Below are positions 55,413 to 64,000 of a stretch of 64,000 nucleotides of DNA, piece by piece. Every line of letters begins with the position of its first letter. Position 1 is the first letter of the stretch. A program made the translations under genes and the position numbers. Below the pieces are notes generated by a model that worked only from the letters and a program-made list of their open reading frames with translations, was not told the DNA's origin and made no database searches. The stretch comes from CAIPAT01 sp041665605 (GTDB lineage: Bacteria > Verrucomicrobiota > Lentisphaeria > Victivallales > Victivallaceae): positions 10,848 through 74,847 of the forward strand of contig JBAYIO010000011.1 of the NCBI GenBank assembly GCA_041665605.1, given 5' to 3'.

Positions 55413-56456
55413 TTATTTCTTCAGTTGGGGCGGCGGAACAATGAATACGGGTTTCTCTTTTCTGCCGGTGAAAAACTGGTTGGGATCGTTCTCGACGCTG
55501 CCGATGAGTTCGGCGATGGCGCTTAATGAGCGGTCAAGGCGGGACAGCGTCAGAACCATGCGGTCTTTGAGTTCGCCGACATCGCCGACAACTTTGTCGC
55601 GGCCGGTTTCGCTGTTGTGCAGGAACTCCCGGATTTCCTCCAGCGATTTGGAGAGGGAATCCGCAAGTTTCTCAATCTTTTCGGGCGGCAGCGACTTGGC
55701 CAGTGCTTTGGTGCCGTTTTCCAGGTAATCCACAGTTTCAATCAGCTTCTGGACTCTGTCCTGGGTGAAGGCTTCGCGGAGGTTGCCGGTGCTGTATTCA
55801 ATATCTTTAGATATCCGGTTGAAGCGGGAAAGCATATCGGTCATGTCCTGGTTGTTCAGGATTTTTTCGGCGCAGTCAAGAGTGATTTTAAATTTATCCG
55901 CGAGCTGGACATAGTTAACTTTCTTGAGTTGCTCGAGCGTCTGGCTGATGTTCTGGATCACATTGGTCACATGCGAGACACGGGATTTGATGTAGAAGAT
56001 GCCGGACGGGGGAACGACTTCGAGGTCAGGCATGGCGTAGCCGTCGCCTTCGCTGACCGTCAGTTCCAGGTAGGCGCCGCCCATGATGCCGGAGGCGTTG
56101 AGCAGGCAGGCCAGGTTTTTCTGTTCGATGATGCTGGTTATGGTCTGAGAGTCTGAAGGGGCGATTGAAGTGTTCTTTTTAACCATGTCAATCGAAGACG
56201 GGAACAGGCTGAAGTAGACATCTATGAATCCGTCCACATCGCGCATGCTGATGCGTGAAATACGGCCGACCGGAACGCCCATGTACTTTACCGGAGACCC
56301 TACAGAGAGGCCTTCAACCGAGGTATTGAGGACGGTCATCGCGTGGAATCTCGGCTCGAAGAGCTTGGTGATGCCGACCACGAAAAAACTGCCGGCAATC
56401 ATCGTAGCCGCGATGATTACGAAAGCGCCCAGTTTGATCTTGTTTGCCCGTTCCAT
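55413..56456 (-). CDS. MlaD-like MCE-domain protein, operon 2
   Basis: A 347-residue protein with one N-terminal membrane segment (LGAFVIIAATMIAGSFFVVGI), an MCE domain at residues ~40-125 (TSVEGLSVGSPVKYMGVPVGRISRIS) and a helical C-terminal region (LEQLKKVNYVQLADKFKITL). It is a paralogue of the protein at 18323-19333 and has the same order of domains. It is the last gene of an operon of lipoprotein, MlaE-like and MlaD-like genes, 15 bases after the permease gene. Confidence 0.87.
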   Translation of the reverse strand: MERANKIKLGAFVIIAATMIAGSFFVVGITKLFEPRFHAMTVLNTSVEGLSVGSPVKYMGVPVGRISRISMRDVDGFIDVYFSLFPSSIDMVKKNTSIAPSDSQTITSIIEQKNLACLLNASGIMGGAYLELTVSEGDGYAMPDLEVVPPSGIFYIKSRVSHVTNVIQNISQTLEQLKKVNYVQLADKFKITLDCAEKILNNQDMTDMLSRFNRISKDIEYSTGNLREAFTQDRVQKLIETVDYLENGTKALAKSLPPEKIEKLADSLSKSLEEIREFLHNSETGRDKVVGDVGELKDRMVLTLSRLDRSLSAIAELIGSVENDPNQFFTGRKEKPVFIVPPPQLKK

Positions 56457-56471
56457 TATAGTTCCTTATTT

Positions 56472-57275
56472 TTATATGCTGAATGCCGCGGTGATGATCG
56501 CGTCAGCCAGGATGATCATAAATATAGCACTGATTACGGCGGAGGTCGAGGCCTTTCCGACGCCTTGTGCGTCTTTTCCCGCATCCAGTCCCTTCATACA
56601 GCCGATAGCGGCAATGATAACCGCGAAGAACAGGCTTTTGAACAGCCCCTGTACCAGGTCCACCGGATGGATCACTTCAAGCGTCTTGAAATAATATTCG
56701 GTAGGCGAAAGATCGAGTTTGCTGCAGGTGATCACCATTCCGCCCAGGATCCCGCAGATATCGGAAAAGATTGTCAGGCAGGGCATGATCGCCAGCATCG
56801 CCAGGATTTTGGGTATTACCAGATAGCGCGAAGGGTCGAACCCCATGGTGATCATGGCGTCGATCTCTTCAGTCGCCTTCATCGTGCCGATTTCGGCGGC
56901 AAATGCGGAACCGGATCTGCCGGCCAGAACAATTGCGGTGATCAACGGAGAAAGTTCCGTTACCACGACCGTTCCGACCAGATTGACCACATAATTCTCC
57001 ACTCCGTAACGCGAAAGCTGGACGATAGCCTGAAACGCCAGAATGACGCCGACCAGGAACCCGAGGAGGGAAACGATCGGAACGGCATCGCTGCCGGATT
57101 TATCCATATAATAGGCGGTGGTCTGCCATTTGACTTTTTTCGGATGGCGTATGGTGTCGGCCATGGCGTGCATGAGTTCGCCGGTGAATGACATCAGCAC
57201 TTTCACTTCACGGCAGACAATGCAGATGCCTTCACCCACTTGCAGAAAAAGCTGGCTGAGTTGTTTTTCGTGCAT
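56472..57275 (-). CDS. MlaE-like permease, operon 2
   Basis: A 267-residue permease with the MlaE signatures (VSLLGFLVGVILAFQAIVQ; GRSGSAFAAEIGTMKATEE; GKDAQGVGKASTSAVI). Unlike the operon 1 version it has no STAS-like N-terminal domain. The start at 57275 is chosen because it follows AGGAA and lies next to the preceding stop; a longer start at 57383 would overlap the lipoprotein gene. No ATPase gene accompanies it, so it must use another MlaF, perhaps that at 19340-20104. Confidence 0.87.
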   Translation of the reverse strand: MHEKQLSQLFLQVGEGICIVCREVKVLMSFTGELMHAMADTIRHPKKVKWQTTAYYMDKSGSDAVPIVSLLGFLVGVILAFQAIVQLSRYGVENYVVNLVGTVVVTELSPLITAIVLAGRSGSAFAAEIGTMKATEEIDAMITMGFDPSRYLVIPKILAMLAIMPCLTIFSDICGILGGMVITCSKLDLSPTEYYFKTLEVIHPVDLVQGLFKSLFFAVIIAAIGCMKGLDAGKDAQGVGKASTSAVISAIFMIILADAIITAAFSI

Positions 57276-57276
57276 A

Positions 57277-57855
57277 TCAGTTTTTTCCTGCCGCCGGCCG
57301 GGATGCTGTAACCGCGGCAATTTCGGCGCTGAGTTTCTCAGTGAGTTCACGCACTGCCTTTGACGCGGCTTCCGCAAATTCAACCGGAGAATCCTGTTTG
57401 AACGCGGCGGAGACTGAAAGCTCCTTCCGCAGCTTGATCTCTCCGGTCTTGCGTTCCTTCAACTGGCAGGTGATTTGAATATACACGGTCTTAGTTGTCA
57501 GGTTTATCTCAAATGAGTTCAGGGTTCCGGACAGAATGTAACTGCGTTCATCAAGCATATTGACGCCTGACTGGGAAAATGCGGTCATAAAATATCTGGA
57601 AATCATTATGTCCGGGGCCTGCACCCATTTATTGTACCCGTCAATCACAATCCGGTACTGCTCGGCCCGGTAGCGCATTTTCTGTCCGGCCCCGGAAAGA
57701 TTCTCAAAGTCCTTTACCTCAATAACGGTTTTTGCCGGACAGCAGGGTCTGGCTTGCTCCAGGTCGAAAGTCTGGGTTTCATGGTATGTTTCGAAAAAGC
57801 ATCCGCTCAGCAGCGGCATGGCCAGCATCAGTATTACAGCCGGATATCTGATCAT
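57277..57855 (-). CDS. PqiC-like ABC-transport auxiliary lipoprotein, operon 2
   Basis: A 192-residue lipoprotein (lipobox LLSGCFF; Cys19) with PF03886-like strands (KTVIEVKDFENLSGAGQKMRYR; YRIVIDGYNKWVQAPDIMI). It is a diverged paralogue of the lipoprotein at 21269-21823; both share a central (D/E)-x-(F/Y)-N-(R/K)-W and PD-x-M pattern. It leads MCE operon 2; its stop is 1 base from the MlaE-like start. Confidence 0.78.
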   Translation of the reverse strand: MIRYPAVILMLAMPLLSGCFFETYHETQTFDLEQARPCCPAKTVIEVKDFENLSGAGQKMRYRAEQYRIVIDGYNKWVQAPDIMISRYFMTAFSQSGVNMLDERSYILSGTLNSFEINLTTKTVYIQITCQLKERKTGEIKLRKELSVSAAFKQDSPVEFAEAASKAVRELTEKLSAEIAAVTASRPAAGKN

Positions 57856-58050
57856 AGAATGTATACTCCCGATAATTTTAATCAGGTATTTTATCCTGAT
57901 ATAGACTAAATTTCAAATTTCTTTTGGTTTTACGGATGTATTATGTTGCTTTTAAGATAGTACCAATGATTGTAAAAGTAAATTATTCTGATATTATATT
58001 TCCTTTTGGTTCAGTTGCCATGACAATAAAATTTTTGATTAAATGATATT

Positions 58051-59958
58051 ATGAATAGTGAAGATAACATAAAAGAAGAAACCGGCGAACCGCTTTTGCC
58101 CAAAGTGAATTCCCCCGCCGACATTCGCGGCATGAGTGTGAGTCAACTGGAACAACTGGCTGGTGAAATCCGCGAGCTGGTGATCAATACCGTGGCCGCC
58201 AACGGCGGGCATCTGGCTCCGAATCTTGGCGCGGTGGAACTTACCATGGCCATGCATTATGTGTTCAATACGCCCGAGGACAAGCTGGTCTGGGACGTCG
58301 GACATCAGGCTTACGTCCATAAGATCATTACCGGACGCAGAGATTTCTTTAAAACCCTGCGGCAGTTCAACGGCTGCCTCGGTTTTCTTTCCAGAGAGGA
58401 ATCGGAATATGATTGTTTCGGCGCCGGGCATGCGGGAACCGCAATTTCAGCAGCCGTCGGCATGGCCGCCGCCGCTGAAAAGCAGGGGCAGAAACATAAA
58501 GTGGTCGCAGTCATAGGCGACGGAGCACTGAACTGCGGCATTTCACTGGAAGGGCTCAATAGTGTCCGCGATACCACCAGGGACTTGATTATTGTGCTGA
58601 ACGACAACAAAATGTCGATTTCAGAAAATGTCGGGGCCATTCCTTCCTACTTGAACCGCATTATTTCCGGCAGAGGTTACAACCGCTTTAAAGCGCTGGC
58701 TAAAATGATGTTGAAAAAAGTTCCCCACGCCTCTGAAATACACCGTAAAATCCAGCGCCTTGAGGAAGCCACTAAAAGCATGTTTCTGCCCGGCGTATTC
58801 TTTGAAGAGTTGGGCATACGTTATATCGGACCGATTAACGGACACGATTTTAATGAACTTATCAGAACATTTGAAGGGATAAAGGAATTTCATCGTCCGG
58901 TGCTGGTTCATGTCATCACCGAAAAAGGGCATGGTTACAGTCCGGCGGAAGCGGCTCCGGAAAAATACCACGGGCTGTCCGCCTTCAACCCGGAAACCGG
59001 CGAATGCAGATGCGGTTCCGGCATCTCTTATTCCTCCGCGTTCGGGAAAACGATGCTGGAAATTGCCGCAAAGCATAAGAATCTCGCCGTGATCACTCCG
59101 GCAATGAGTGCCGGAACCGGGCTCAGCGAATTTGCCGTGAAGCATCCGGAAAAGTTTTTTGATGTCGGCATTGCCGAGGAGCATGCCGTGGTGTTTGCCG
59201 CTGGCCTGGCGGCAGGCGGAATGCGGCCGGTGGTGGCGATGTACTGCACATTCGTCCAGCGGGCGCTGGATTGCGTCCTGCATGATGTCTGCCTTCAGAA
59301 TCTGCCGGTGATTTTCTGCCTGGACCGGGCCGGAATAGTGGAAGACGGGCCGACGCATCACGGCATTCACGACCTGTCGTTTCTGCGCGCCATCCCGAAC
59401 CTGACAGTCATGATGCCTAAAAATGAAAATGAACTGAGGTCAATGATTCACTTTGCCTGGAAAATGAAGTCGCCGGTTGCGATAAGATATCCGCGCGGCT
59501 GTTCCGGAACTGAATTTAAAATGTCCTCTCCGCTTGAAGATATTGCCGCAGGACAGGCCGAGATACTCAGAAAAGGCAGCCATGTGGCGCTGTGGGGATG
59601 CGGCCGGGAAGTTTATACCGCACTCAAAACCGCCGAAATTTTGCAGCAGGAGCATAATATTTCCGCCACAGTGGTCAATACCAGATTTATCCGGCCGTTT
59701 GACAATGAACTTCTGAAATCACAGGCGGCGATTATGCCGGTAGTTACGATTGAGGACGGCCAGACTTGCGGCGGCGTTGCGTCGCAGGTGGATGAGGAAC
59801 TGATTAATTTCCCGCATAAAGGCATCAGGCATTTCGGCTGGGGAACGCAGATTGTGCCGCACGGATCGATTGAGACAGTAAGAGAGCATGCCGGTTTTAC
59901 TGCTCCCGTAATGGCGGCTGAAATCGCCGGCTGGCTCGAAAAATCCGGTTCAAACTAA
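58051..59958 (+). CDS. dxs: 1-deoxy-D-xylulose-5-phosphate synthase
   Basis: A 635-residue thiamine-diphosphate enzyme that joins pyruvate and glyceraldehyde-3-phosphate, the first step of the non-mevalonate isoprenoid route. Diagnostic segments are GGHLAPNLGAVELTMAMHY (residue ~50), VWDVGHQAYVHKI (~80), the TPP motif GDGALNCGISLEGLN (~150) with NDNKMSIS, and the transketolase C-terminal part (GPTHHGIHDLSFLRAIPN). No ribosome site precedes the ATG (upstream is AT-rich), so initiation may be leaderless or weak. Confidence 0.95.
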   Translation: MNSEDNIKEETGEPLLPKVNSPADIRGMSVSQLEQLAGEIRELVINTVAANGGHLAPNLGAVELTMAMHYVFNTPEDKLVWDVGHQAYVHKIITGRRDFFKTLRQFNGCLGFLSREESEYDCFGAGHAGTAISAAVGMAAAAEKQGQKHKVVAVIGDGALNCGISLEGLNSVRDTTRDLIIVLNDNKMSISENVGAIPSYLNRIISGRGYNRFKALAKMMLKKVPHASEIHRKIQRLEEATKSMFLPGVFFEELGIRYIGPINGHDFNELIRTFEGIKEFHRPVLVHVITEKGHGYSPAEAAPEKYHGLSAFNPETGECRCGSGISYSSAFGKTMLEIAAKHKNLAVITPAMSAGTGLSEFAVKHPEKFFDVGIAEEHAVVFAAGLAAGGMRPVVAMYCTFVQRALDCVLHDVCLQNLPVIFCLDRAGIVEDGPTHHGIHDLSFLRAIPNLTVMMPKNENELRSMIHFAWKMKSPVAIRYPRGCSGTEFKMSSPLEDIAAGQAEILRKGSHVALWGCGREVYTALKTAEILQQEHNISATVVNTRFIRPFDNELLKSQAAIMPVVTIEDGQTCGGVASQVDEELINFPHKGIRHFGWGTQIVPHGSIETVREHAGFTAPVMAAEIAGWLEKSGSN

Positions 59959-60043
59959 AGACGAATTGGAAAAGTGCTGATTGCAGGGTTATTTTAACGG
60001 ACATCATTATATTTGAATTTTTATAGCTGTGACGGAGAATCTT

Positions 60044-60373
60044 ATGAAAAACATTTTACTGGTTATGATATTATGCTGTGCTGCAATTTTCGCAGTGGCG
60101 GCCAAGGACGAACCGGCTGCAGCCGATAAAATTCGTGAACTTGAGGATCAGGATAAAAAGCTTGCCGCGGAAATGTTCAAGGTGAGGATGGAACTGATCA
60201 AAAAAGACCCTGCCCTGCTTAAACTGCATAAACAGATTATTGCACTTCACAAGGAACTGGCGCTCAAAATAGACAGCAAGAAAGAGATGCGCATTCTGCT
60301 CAGCAAAGCGGCGGACATTTCAAAACAGCTTGAAGAATTGAAAACTCCGGCAGTCCAGGAAAAAAGCAAATAG
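60044..60373 (+). CDS. Small secreted helical protein of unknown function
   Basis: A 109-residue protein with a signal peptide (MKNILLVMILCCAAIFAVAA) and a highly charged helical body (KIRELEDQDKKLAAEMFKV; LHKELALKIDSKKEMRILL) that looks like a coiled coil. No motif is recognised. The ATG at 60044 is favoured because GGAG sits 7 bases upstream; the GTG at 60029 overlaps that site. It lies 85 bases after dxs. It resembles the Lys-rich secreted protein at 5223-5846 in composition only. Confidence 0.75.
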   Translation: MKNILLVMILCCAAIFAVAAKDEPAAADKIRELEDQDKKLAAEMFKVRMELIKKDPALLKLHKQIIALHKELALKIDSKKEMRILLSKAADISKQLEELKTPAVQEKSK

Positions 60374-60377
60374 TCTT

Positions 60378-61760
60378 CTACTTTATCTGCATTTCAACAA
60401 TTTTCCTTTGCAGTAAATAGCGTCCGTATTCATTGTGAACGGAGACCAGCAGAGCGGGGATCGTATCTCCGAAATGGCGGTCTTTTATGGCACGGGTTAT
60501 ATCGTTAGTATTATTGACCGCAATATCTCCTAGCCGCAGCAGCACATCGCCGCGCTCCACGTCCTTGATGCCGCTTTCCGGCAGTCCGCTGACTACCAAA
60601 CCTCCGGAAAACGGATAATGCAGCGCCAGCGCCAGGTCCTTAGTCAGCGGCTGAACCGTGATCCCCAGTTTGACTTCGCACAGTCTGCCGCCATCGGCAG
60701 GAAGCATTTTTTCAACTTTAAGCTTGAATGATTTATTGCCGGCGGTGGTGATCATAATTTTATCCCCGGCCTGCATTTTCCATAATTTGCCGGACAATTT
60801 CATCAGGTCGTCCAGTTCGACGTCGTCAGCTTTGACAACCCGGTCGCCGGTGCGAAGCCCCGCTTCCCAGGCCGGAGAATCTTTGATGACATCTTTCAGG
60901 AAGATGACCAGGTCGCCGTCTTTCATCCGCTGCACCGCCGGAATGATCCCCAGCGACACATTGGCGAAACGCTCCGGAATCAGCCACGCCGCCAGTACGT
61001 TTTCCACACGCTGCAGCGGAATGGCGAAACCGATGCCCTTGGCATCCCTCAGGATCGCGGTATTTATTCCTATCATCGCGCCGGTGATGTTAATCAGCGG
61101 CCCGCCGCTGCTGCCGGGGTACACTGCGGCGTCAGTCTGGAGCAGATCAGAAAAAACCACCTGTTCATTATGGGTTACTTTACGTCCGACCGCGCTTAAT
61201 ACGCCTTGTGAAATGGTGCTGCCGAGGCCGAACGGATTGCCCACGACAATCACGGTTTCGCCGAGCAGCAGATCGCCGGGGTCAGCCAGCGGAATCGGCT
61301 TCAAATCGCCGTTTATCCCGTTGATTTTCAGTAAAGCGATGTCGTTCAGGTCGTCTGCCGCCAGCACCTCCGCGAAGTAACTTTTACCGTCGTTCAGCGT
61401 GATATTGATCTTGATTGCCCGGTAAACCACATGCGCATTGGTCACCACCAGTCCGGATTTATCAATAATGCAGCCGCTGCCCAGAGAATATCCTTTCTGC
61501 TTGTCGAATAATGTCTCTTCCGGAGCATTATTGAATATGCTGCCCGGATTTTCCAGGCTCTGCGGTACTGCATCGATGATCTTTTCCGTACTCAAGTTGA
61601 CAACGCTAGGCAGGACTTTGGCGATGGCCTGTACTGTCGGCGTGATCCGGCTCTGCCGGGACTCGCTGTCGTCGCCGGCCGCGCAATGCCCGGACGGCGG
61701 CAGAAATGAAGCGCCGGCAAAAAATATTATTGCAGTTTTAAATAAATAATTTGATTTCAT
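60378..61760 (-). CDS. HtrA/DegP-family periplasmic serine protease
   Basis: A 460-residue protein with a signal peptide (KTAIIFFAGASFLPPSGHCA) and a trypsin-like domain. The catalytic triad is His110 (VVTNAHVV), Asp140 (LNDIALLK) and Ser218 (YPGSSGGPL). Two PDZ domains follow (~residues 270-360 and 370-450; DSPAWEAGLRTGDRVVKAD; GIKDVERGDVLLRLGD). It degrades or refolds damaged periplasmic proteins. It is convergent with the small secreted gene, 4 bases apart. Confidence 0.93.
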   Translation of the reverse strand: MKSNYLFKTAIIFFAGASFLPPSGHCAAGDDSESRQSRITPTVQAIAKVLPSVVNLSTEKIIDAVPQSLENPGSIFNNAPEETLFDKQKGYSLGSGCIIDKSGLVVTNAHVVYRAIKINITLNDGKSYFAEVLAADDLNDIALLKINGINGDLKPIPLADPGDLLLGETVIVVGNPFGLGSTISQGVLSAVGRKVTHNEQVVFSDLLQTDAAVYPGSSGGPLINITGAMIGINTAILRDAKGIGFAIPLQRVENVLAAWLIPERFANVSLGIIPAVQRMKDGDLVIFLKDVIKDSPAWEAGLRTGDRVVKADDVELDDLMKLSGKLWKMQAGDKIMITTAGNKSFKLKVEKMLPADGGRLCEVKLGITVQPLTKDLALALHYPFSGGLVVSGLPESGIKDVERGDVLLRLGDIAVNNTNDITRAIKDRHFGDTIPALLVSVHNEYGRYLLQRKIVEMQIK

Positions 61761-61843
61761 GGTTTTTAGTTGAATATTTATTGTATTATTATAACTCTAA
61801 ACTAGCCTCAAGTGTACAAAAATCAAACTGATAAGAGAAAGTT

Positions 61844-63151
61844 ATGACTACGGAAAATTGTCCGGCAGGGGAGATTCTCCTGCAAAACGCGTGGAACAGA
61901 ATCGAGATTGACGGCAAATACCTTACTGAAGACGGCAGGCAGTTGCGGATTTTTTCGCCCGGCACCTGGAATGTTGAAGCCGGGCCGGATTTCACCAATG
62001 CTAAAATCAGCATTGACGGTAAGATTCTGACCGGCGACGTGGAGGTGCACGGCAGCTCTTCCGACTGGTTCAACCACCACCACGACAGGGATTCCGCCTA
62101 TGACAACGTGATTCTGCATGTGGTGGAACATGAAGATCTGCCGCCGGGCAAAAGAGAGCTGCTGCCGCCGGCAATGCTTATCAAACCGGCCGGTCTCGAT
62201 GCGGACGCCGATAAAATCATCTCCGGCCGCTGCGCCGGATATTTCTCCAGCCTGGAAACAAGCCAGATACGCGCAATGCTTACCGCCGCCGGCATGGAGC
62301 GCTTTTACCTGAAAAGCGGCCGGATTCTGCGCCAGATGCTGCTTGCCGGCACGGAGCAGACCTGCCTCCGGCTGATGTTCGAGGCGGCCGGATACAAGAA
62401 AAACCGCGAATGTTTCCTGGAACTGTTCAACCGCTTCCGCGAATACCCGGCCGAGCTCAGACGAGAGTTTTTTGAAGCCATTCTGTGGGGTGAATCCGGC
62501 CTGCTGCCCGATCCCGCCGTAGCCGTACTCTCTGACGAGATGCGCCGCTTCTCTGAAAACACCTGGCGGCAGTGGTGGAAAATCCGCATCGGCTCGCGTC
62601 CCGGCATTGACTGGCGGCGCAACGGCGGACGACCGGTGAACAGTCCTGAACGGCGCATTGCCGCCGTGGTCAGCCTGTACCGCACCTTCGGAGAGACTCC
62701 GCTGCGCACATTGTACATGCGTATTTCCGGCATCGCCGATCCTGAAGCGGCGGGACGGGAACTGGTAAAACTGCTTACACTGCATGACGCGCTCTGGGAT
62801 AAGTACACGTCTTTTGAACTGTCCAAAAAACCAAGTCCGGGCGCGGTGTTCGGCGCGGCCAGCGCACTCGAAACGGTGGTCAATGTCGTGCTGCCAGGCA
62901 TGGCGGCGGCAGCCAAAATCGATGGACGGACGGATGATATTTACGCCGCCGCGATCTGGAATGGCCTGCCGTCAACGCAGGACAACCGCATCACCCGAGT
63001 GGCTGCCGCCCGCTGGTTCAGCGAAAAGGATGCCGCGGATCAGGTTTTCACCGGCGCAGCCGTCAGGCAGGGCGTGATTCATCTGTTTCAGGAATTTTGC
63101 GACAAGTGCCATACCGATTGTAATTCATGCCTGATCTATAATTCGATGTGA
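61844..63151 (+). CDS. DUF2851-family protein
   Basis: A 435-residue protein matching the DUF2851 family by its conserved N-terminal segment (GTWNVEAGPDFTNAKISIDG; GDVEVHGSSSDWFNHHHDRD; VILHVV) and C-terminal Cys cluster (FCDKCHTDCNSCL). The His/Asp-rich region and the Cys cluster suggest metal binding, but the family's function is not established. It is divergent from htrA. It is followed after ~20 bases by the second copy of the dispersed repeat. Confidence 0.83.
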   Translation: MTTENCPAGEILLQNAWNRIEIDGKYLTEDGRQLRIFSPGTWNVEAGPDFTNAKISIDGKILTGDVEVHGSSSDWFNHHHDRDSAYDNVILHVVEHEDLPPGKRELLPPAMLIKPAGLDADADKIISGRCAGYFSSLETSQIRAMLTAAGMERFYLKSGRILRQMLLAGTEQTCLRLMFEAAGYKKNRECFLELFNRFREYPAELRREFFEAILWGESGLLPDPAVAVLSDEMRRFSENTWRQWWKIRIGSRPGIDWRRNGGRPVNSPERRIAAVVSLYRTFGETPLRTLYMRISGIADPEAAGRELVKLLTLHDALWDKYTSFELSKKPSPGAVFGAASALETVVNVVLPGMAAAAKIDGRTDDIYAAAIWNGLPSTQDNRITRVAAARWFSEKDAADQVFTGAAVRQGVIHLFQEFCDKCHTDCNSCLIYNSM

Positions 63152-63157
63152 CCCCGG

Positions 63158-63420
63158 TTTCGGCAACAGGTTAAGGTTTTTATTAACTAATTACATTTCT
63201 GCAATTCCGGACACATTGGACAGTTATTGAGCACAAAATGATCAAATAATTGTCCGATATCCCGGAGCTTTTAGAGAACCTTTGAGCACAACGGGGTTCA
63301 GAATCTAACAACATTTAAAACTGCACTTCAGACGTCAGGTTAAGGTTTTATTTAACTAATTACAAAAATGGAATTTTGTTCATTCCGGAGAGTTTAGAGT
63401 CCCGTTGAGCATAATGTTTT
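63158..63420 (+). repeat. Dispersed intergenic repeat, copy B
   Basis: Homologous to 22071-22330: the same order of a GTTAAGG...TTAAC arm pair (63170), a GAGCACAA box (63229), CCCGGAGCTTTTAGAG (63261), GAGCACAACG (63284), a second GTTAAGG...TTAAC arm pair (63339) and AAAAATGGAATTTTGT (63363). The two arm pairs are 169 bases apart (168 in copy A). Orientation is the same as in copy A. The copy runs straight into the palindrome array. Confidence 0.85.
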
Positions 63421-63890
63421 TCATTCTTCATAAACACTCCGACACATTGGAGTCCAGTTGAGCATAACGGTTCACTACTTTTCTCGCTTTTCTCGCTTTC
63501 AACTTTTCACTCCCGCATTCGCGGACTTCCTCACTCCGATACATTGGAGTCCAGTTGAGCACAATGCTTTCCATTCTTCATAAACACTCCGATACATTGG
63601 AGTCCAGTTGAGCACAATGCTTTCCATTCTTCATAAACACTCCGATACATTGGAGTCCAGTTGAGCATAATGCTTTTCATTCTTCATAACCACTCCGATA
63701 CTTTGGAGTATCGTTGAGCATAACGGTTCACTACTTTTCTCGCTTTTCTCGTTTTCAACTTTTCACTCCCGCATTCGCGGGCTTCCTCACTCCGATACAT
63801 TGGAGCCCCGTTGAGCATAACGGTTCACTACTTTTCTCGCTTTTCTCGCTTTCAACTTTTCACTCCCGCATTCGCGGGCTTCCTCACTCC
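63390..63890 (+). repeat. Tandem palindrome array with 53- and 97-bp units
   Basis: The box GTTGAGCAYAAYG occurs at 63404, 63457, 63554, 63607, 63660, 63713 and 63810, i.e. spacings 53, 97, 53, 53, 53, 97. Each box follows an ACTCC-N8-GGAGT arm pair. The 97-base units carry an extra 44-base block with a CCCGC-ATTC-GCGGG hairpin and TTTTCTCGC repeats. It is non-coding and shows no unique spacers. A truncated unit ends near 63890. Confidence 0.88.
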
Positions 63891-63948
63891 GGTCGAGTAG
63901 ACATAATATGGTCTTCTGCGTTTAGGTTTATTTTGTATTCCCTGTTAT

Positions 63949-63971
63949 CTCCGCCCTTTCGGTTTGCGGAG
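63949..63971. other. Hairpin near the right end of the window
   Basis: CTCCGC (63949-63954) / GCGGAG (63966-63971) with an 11-base loop. It may belong to a gene beyond the window. The remaining 63891-64000 bases have no recognised gene. Confidence 0.35.
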
Positions 63972-64000
63972 TGTCACAATATTCCAACCATTCGAAGAAG

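Noticed and set aside
56343..57191. A 282-residue plus-strand frame opposite MCE operon 2
   Set aside because: Composition (His/Asp/Gln-rich) is typical of a reverse-strand shadow of membrane proteins; the opposite strand encodes clear MlaE/MlaD proteins.
58621..59370. A 249-residue minus-strand frame inside dxs
   Set aside because: dxs on the plus strand has all family motifs across this span.
61823..62785. A 320-residue minus-strand frame opposite the DUF2851 gene
   Set aside because: It is a GC-biased shadow without a known motif or ribosome site.
63390..63890. CRISPR array
   Set aside because: Units are contiguous at 53 or 97 bases with no unique spacers, and no cas genes are present.
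63390..63890. Integron attC sites
   Set aside because: GTTGAGC fits the GTTRRRY core, but no matching RYYYAAC partner is found at the other end of each unit and no cassette genes lie between.

Overview
The window looks like chromosomal DNA from a strictly or mainly anaerobic, Gram-negative bacterium of the PVC group, most probably Lentisphaerota (Victivallis-like). That assignment is an inference. It rests on outer-membrane lipid-trafficking genes (two MCE operons, an MlaA lipoprotein), an exosortase locus, uroporphyrinogen-decarboxylase-like and AraC genes typical of sugar-scavenging relatives, GHL10-like and Gfo/Idh/MocA enzymes, and an anaerobe-type oxygen-defence operon (rubrerythrin, superoxide reductase, flavodiiron protein, rubredoxin, PerR). 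No rRNA, tRNA, CRISPR array, phage or transposase gene was recognised.

Layout. 1-7700: a 5'-truncated TIM-barrel hydrolase-like gene, a glycosyltransferase, ksgA, an FmdB zinc ribbon, a Nudix hydrolase, an ECF sigma/anti-sigma pair with a secreted Lys-rich protein, a YhcH-like protein and an M48 membrane protease. 7833-13606 (minus): a compact exosortase locus (DUF4114 cargo with a PEP-CTERM-like tail, a TPR protein with four near-identical C-terminal repeats, an exosortase, an EpsI-type membrane protein). 13728-21823: a dehydrogenase, an MlaA lipoprotein fused to a serine alpha/beta hydrolase, an RRM RNA-binding protein with a long leader, and a complete MCE operon. 21824-22859 is a gene-free stretch carrying a dispersed repeat. 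22860-35760: a secreted phosphoesterase, IclR/SDR/FAD-oxidoreductase genes, xylose catabolism (xylA-xylB with a divergent AraC), a CvfB-like protein, an ion transporter, and a URO-D-like gene with a divergent AraC. 35732-45469: three large signalling proteins, one with a PhnD-like sensor domain, interspersed with an aldo/keto reductase, an M42 peptidase and a nucleoside deoxyribosyltransferase-like gene. 45832-47319: an EamA half-transporter and an unknown secreted protein. 47668-51198 (minus): the oxygen-defence operon. 51480-53364: two CBS paralogues and a STAS protein. 53445-63151: a short alanyl-tRNA synthetase, a second MCE operon without an ATPase, dxs, a small secreted protein, an HtrA protease and a DUF2851 protein. 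63152-64000 is a second copy of the dispersed repeat followed by a tandem palindrome array.

How the parts work together. Envelope maintenance dominates: two MCE importers/exporters, the MlaA-hydrolase fusion, HtrA and the exosortase locus all act at the envelope. Carbon metabolism is represented by xylose isomerase/xylulokinase under AraC control and several unassigned sugar-type oxidoreductases. The oxygen-defence operon holds regulator, peroxidase, superoxide reductase, iron store, oxygen reductase and electron donor in one transcription unit. The most unusual non-coding signal is the repeat family shared between 22071-22520 and 63158-63890.
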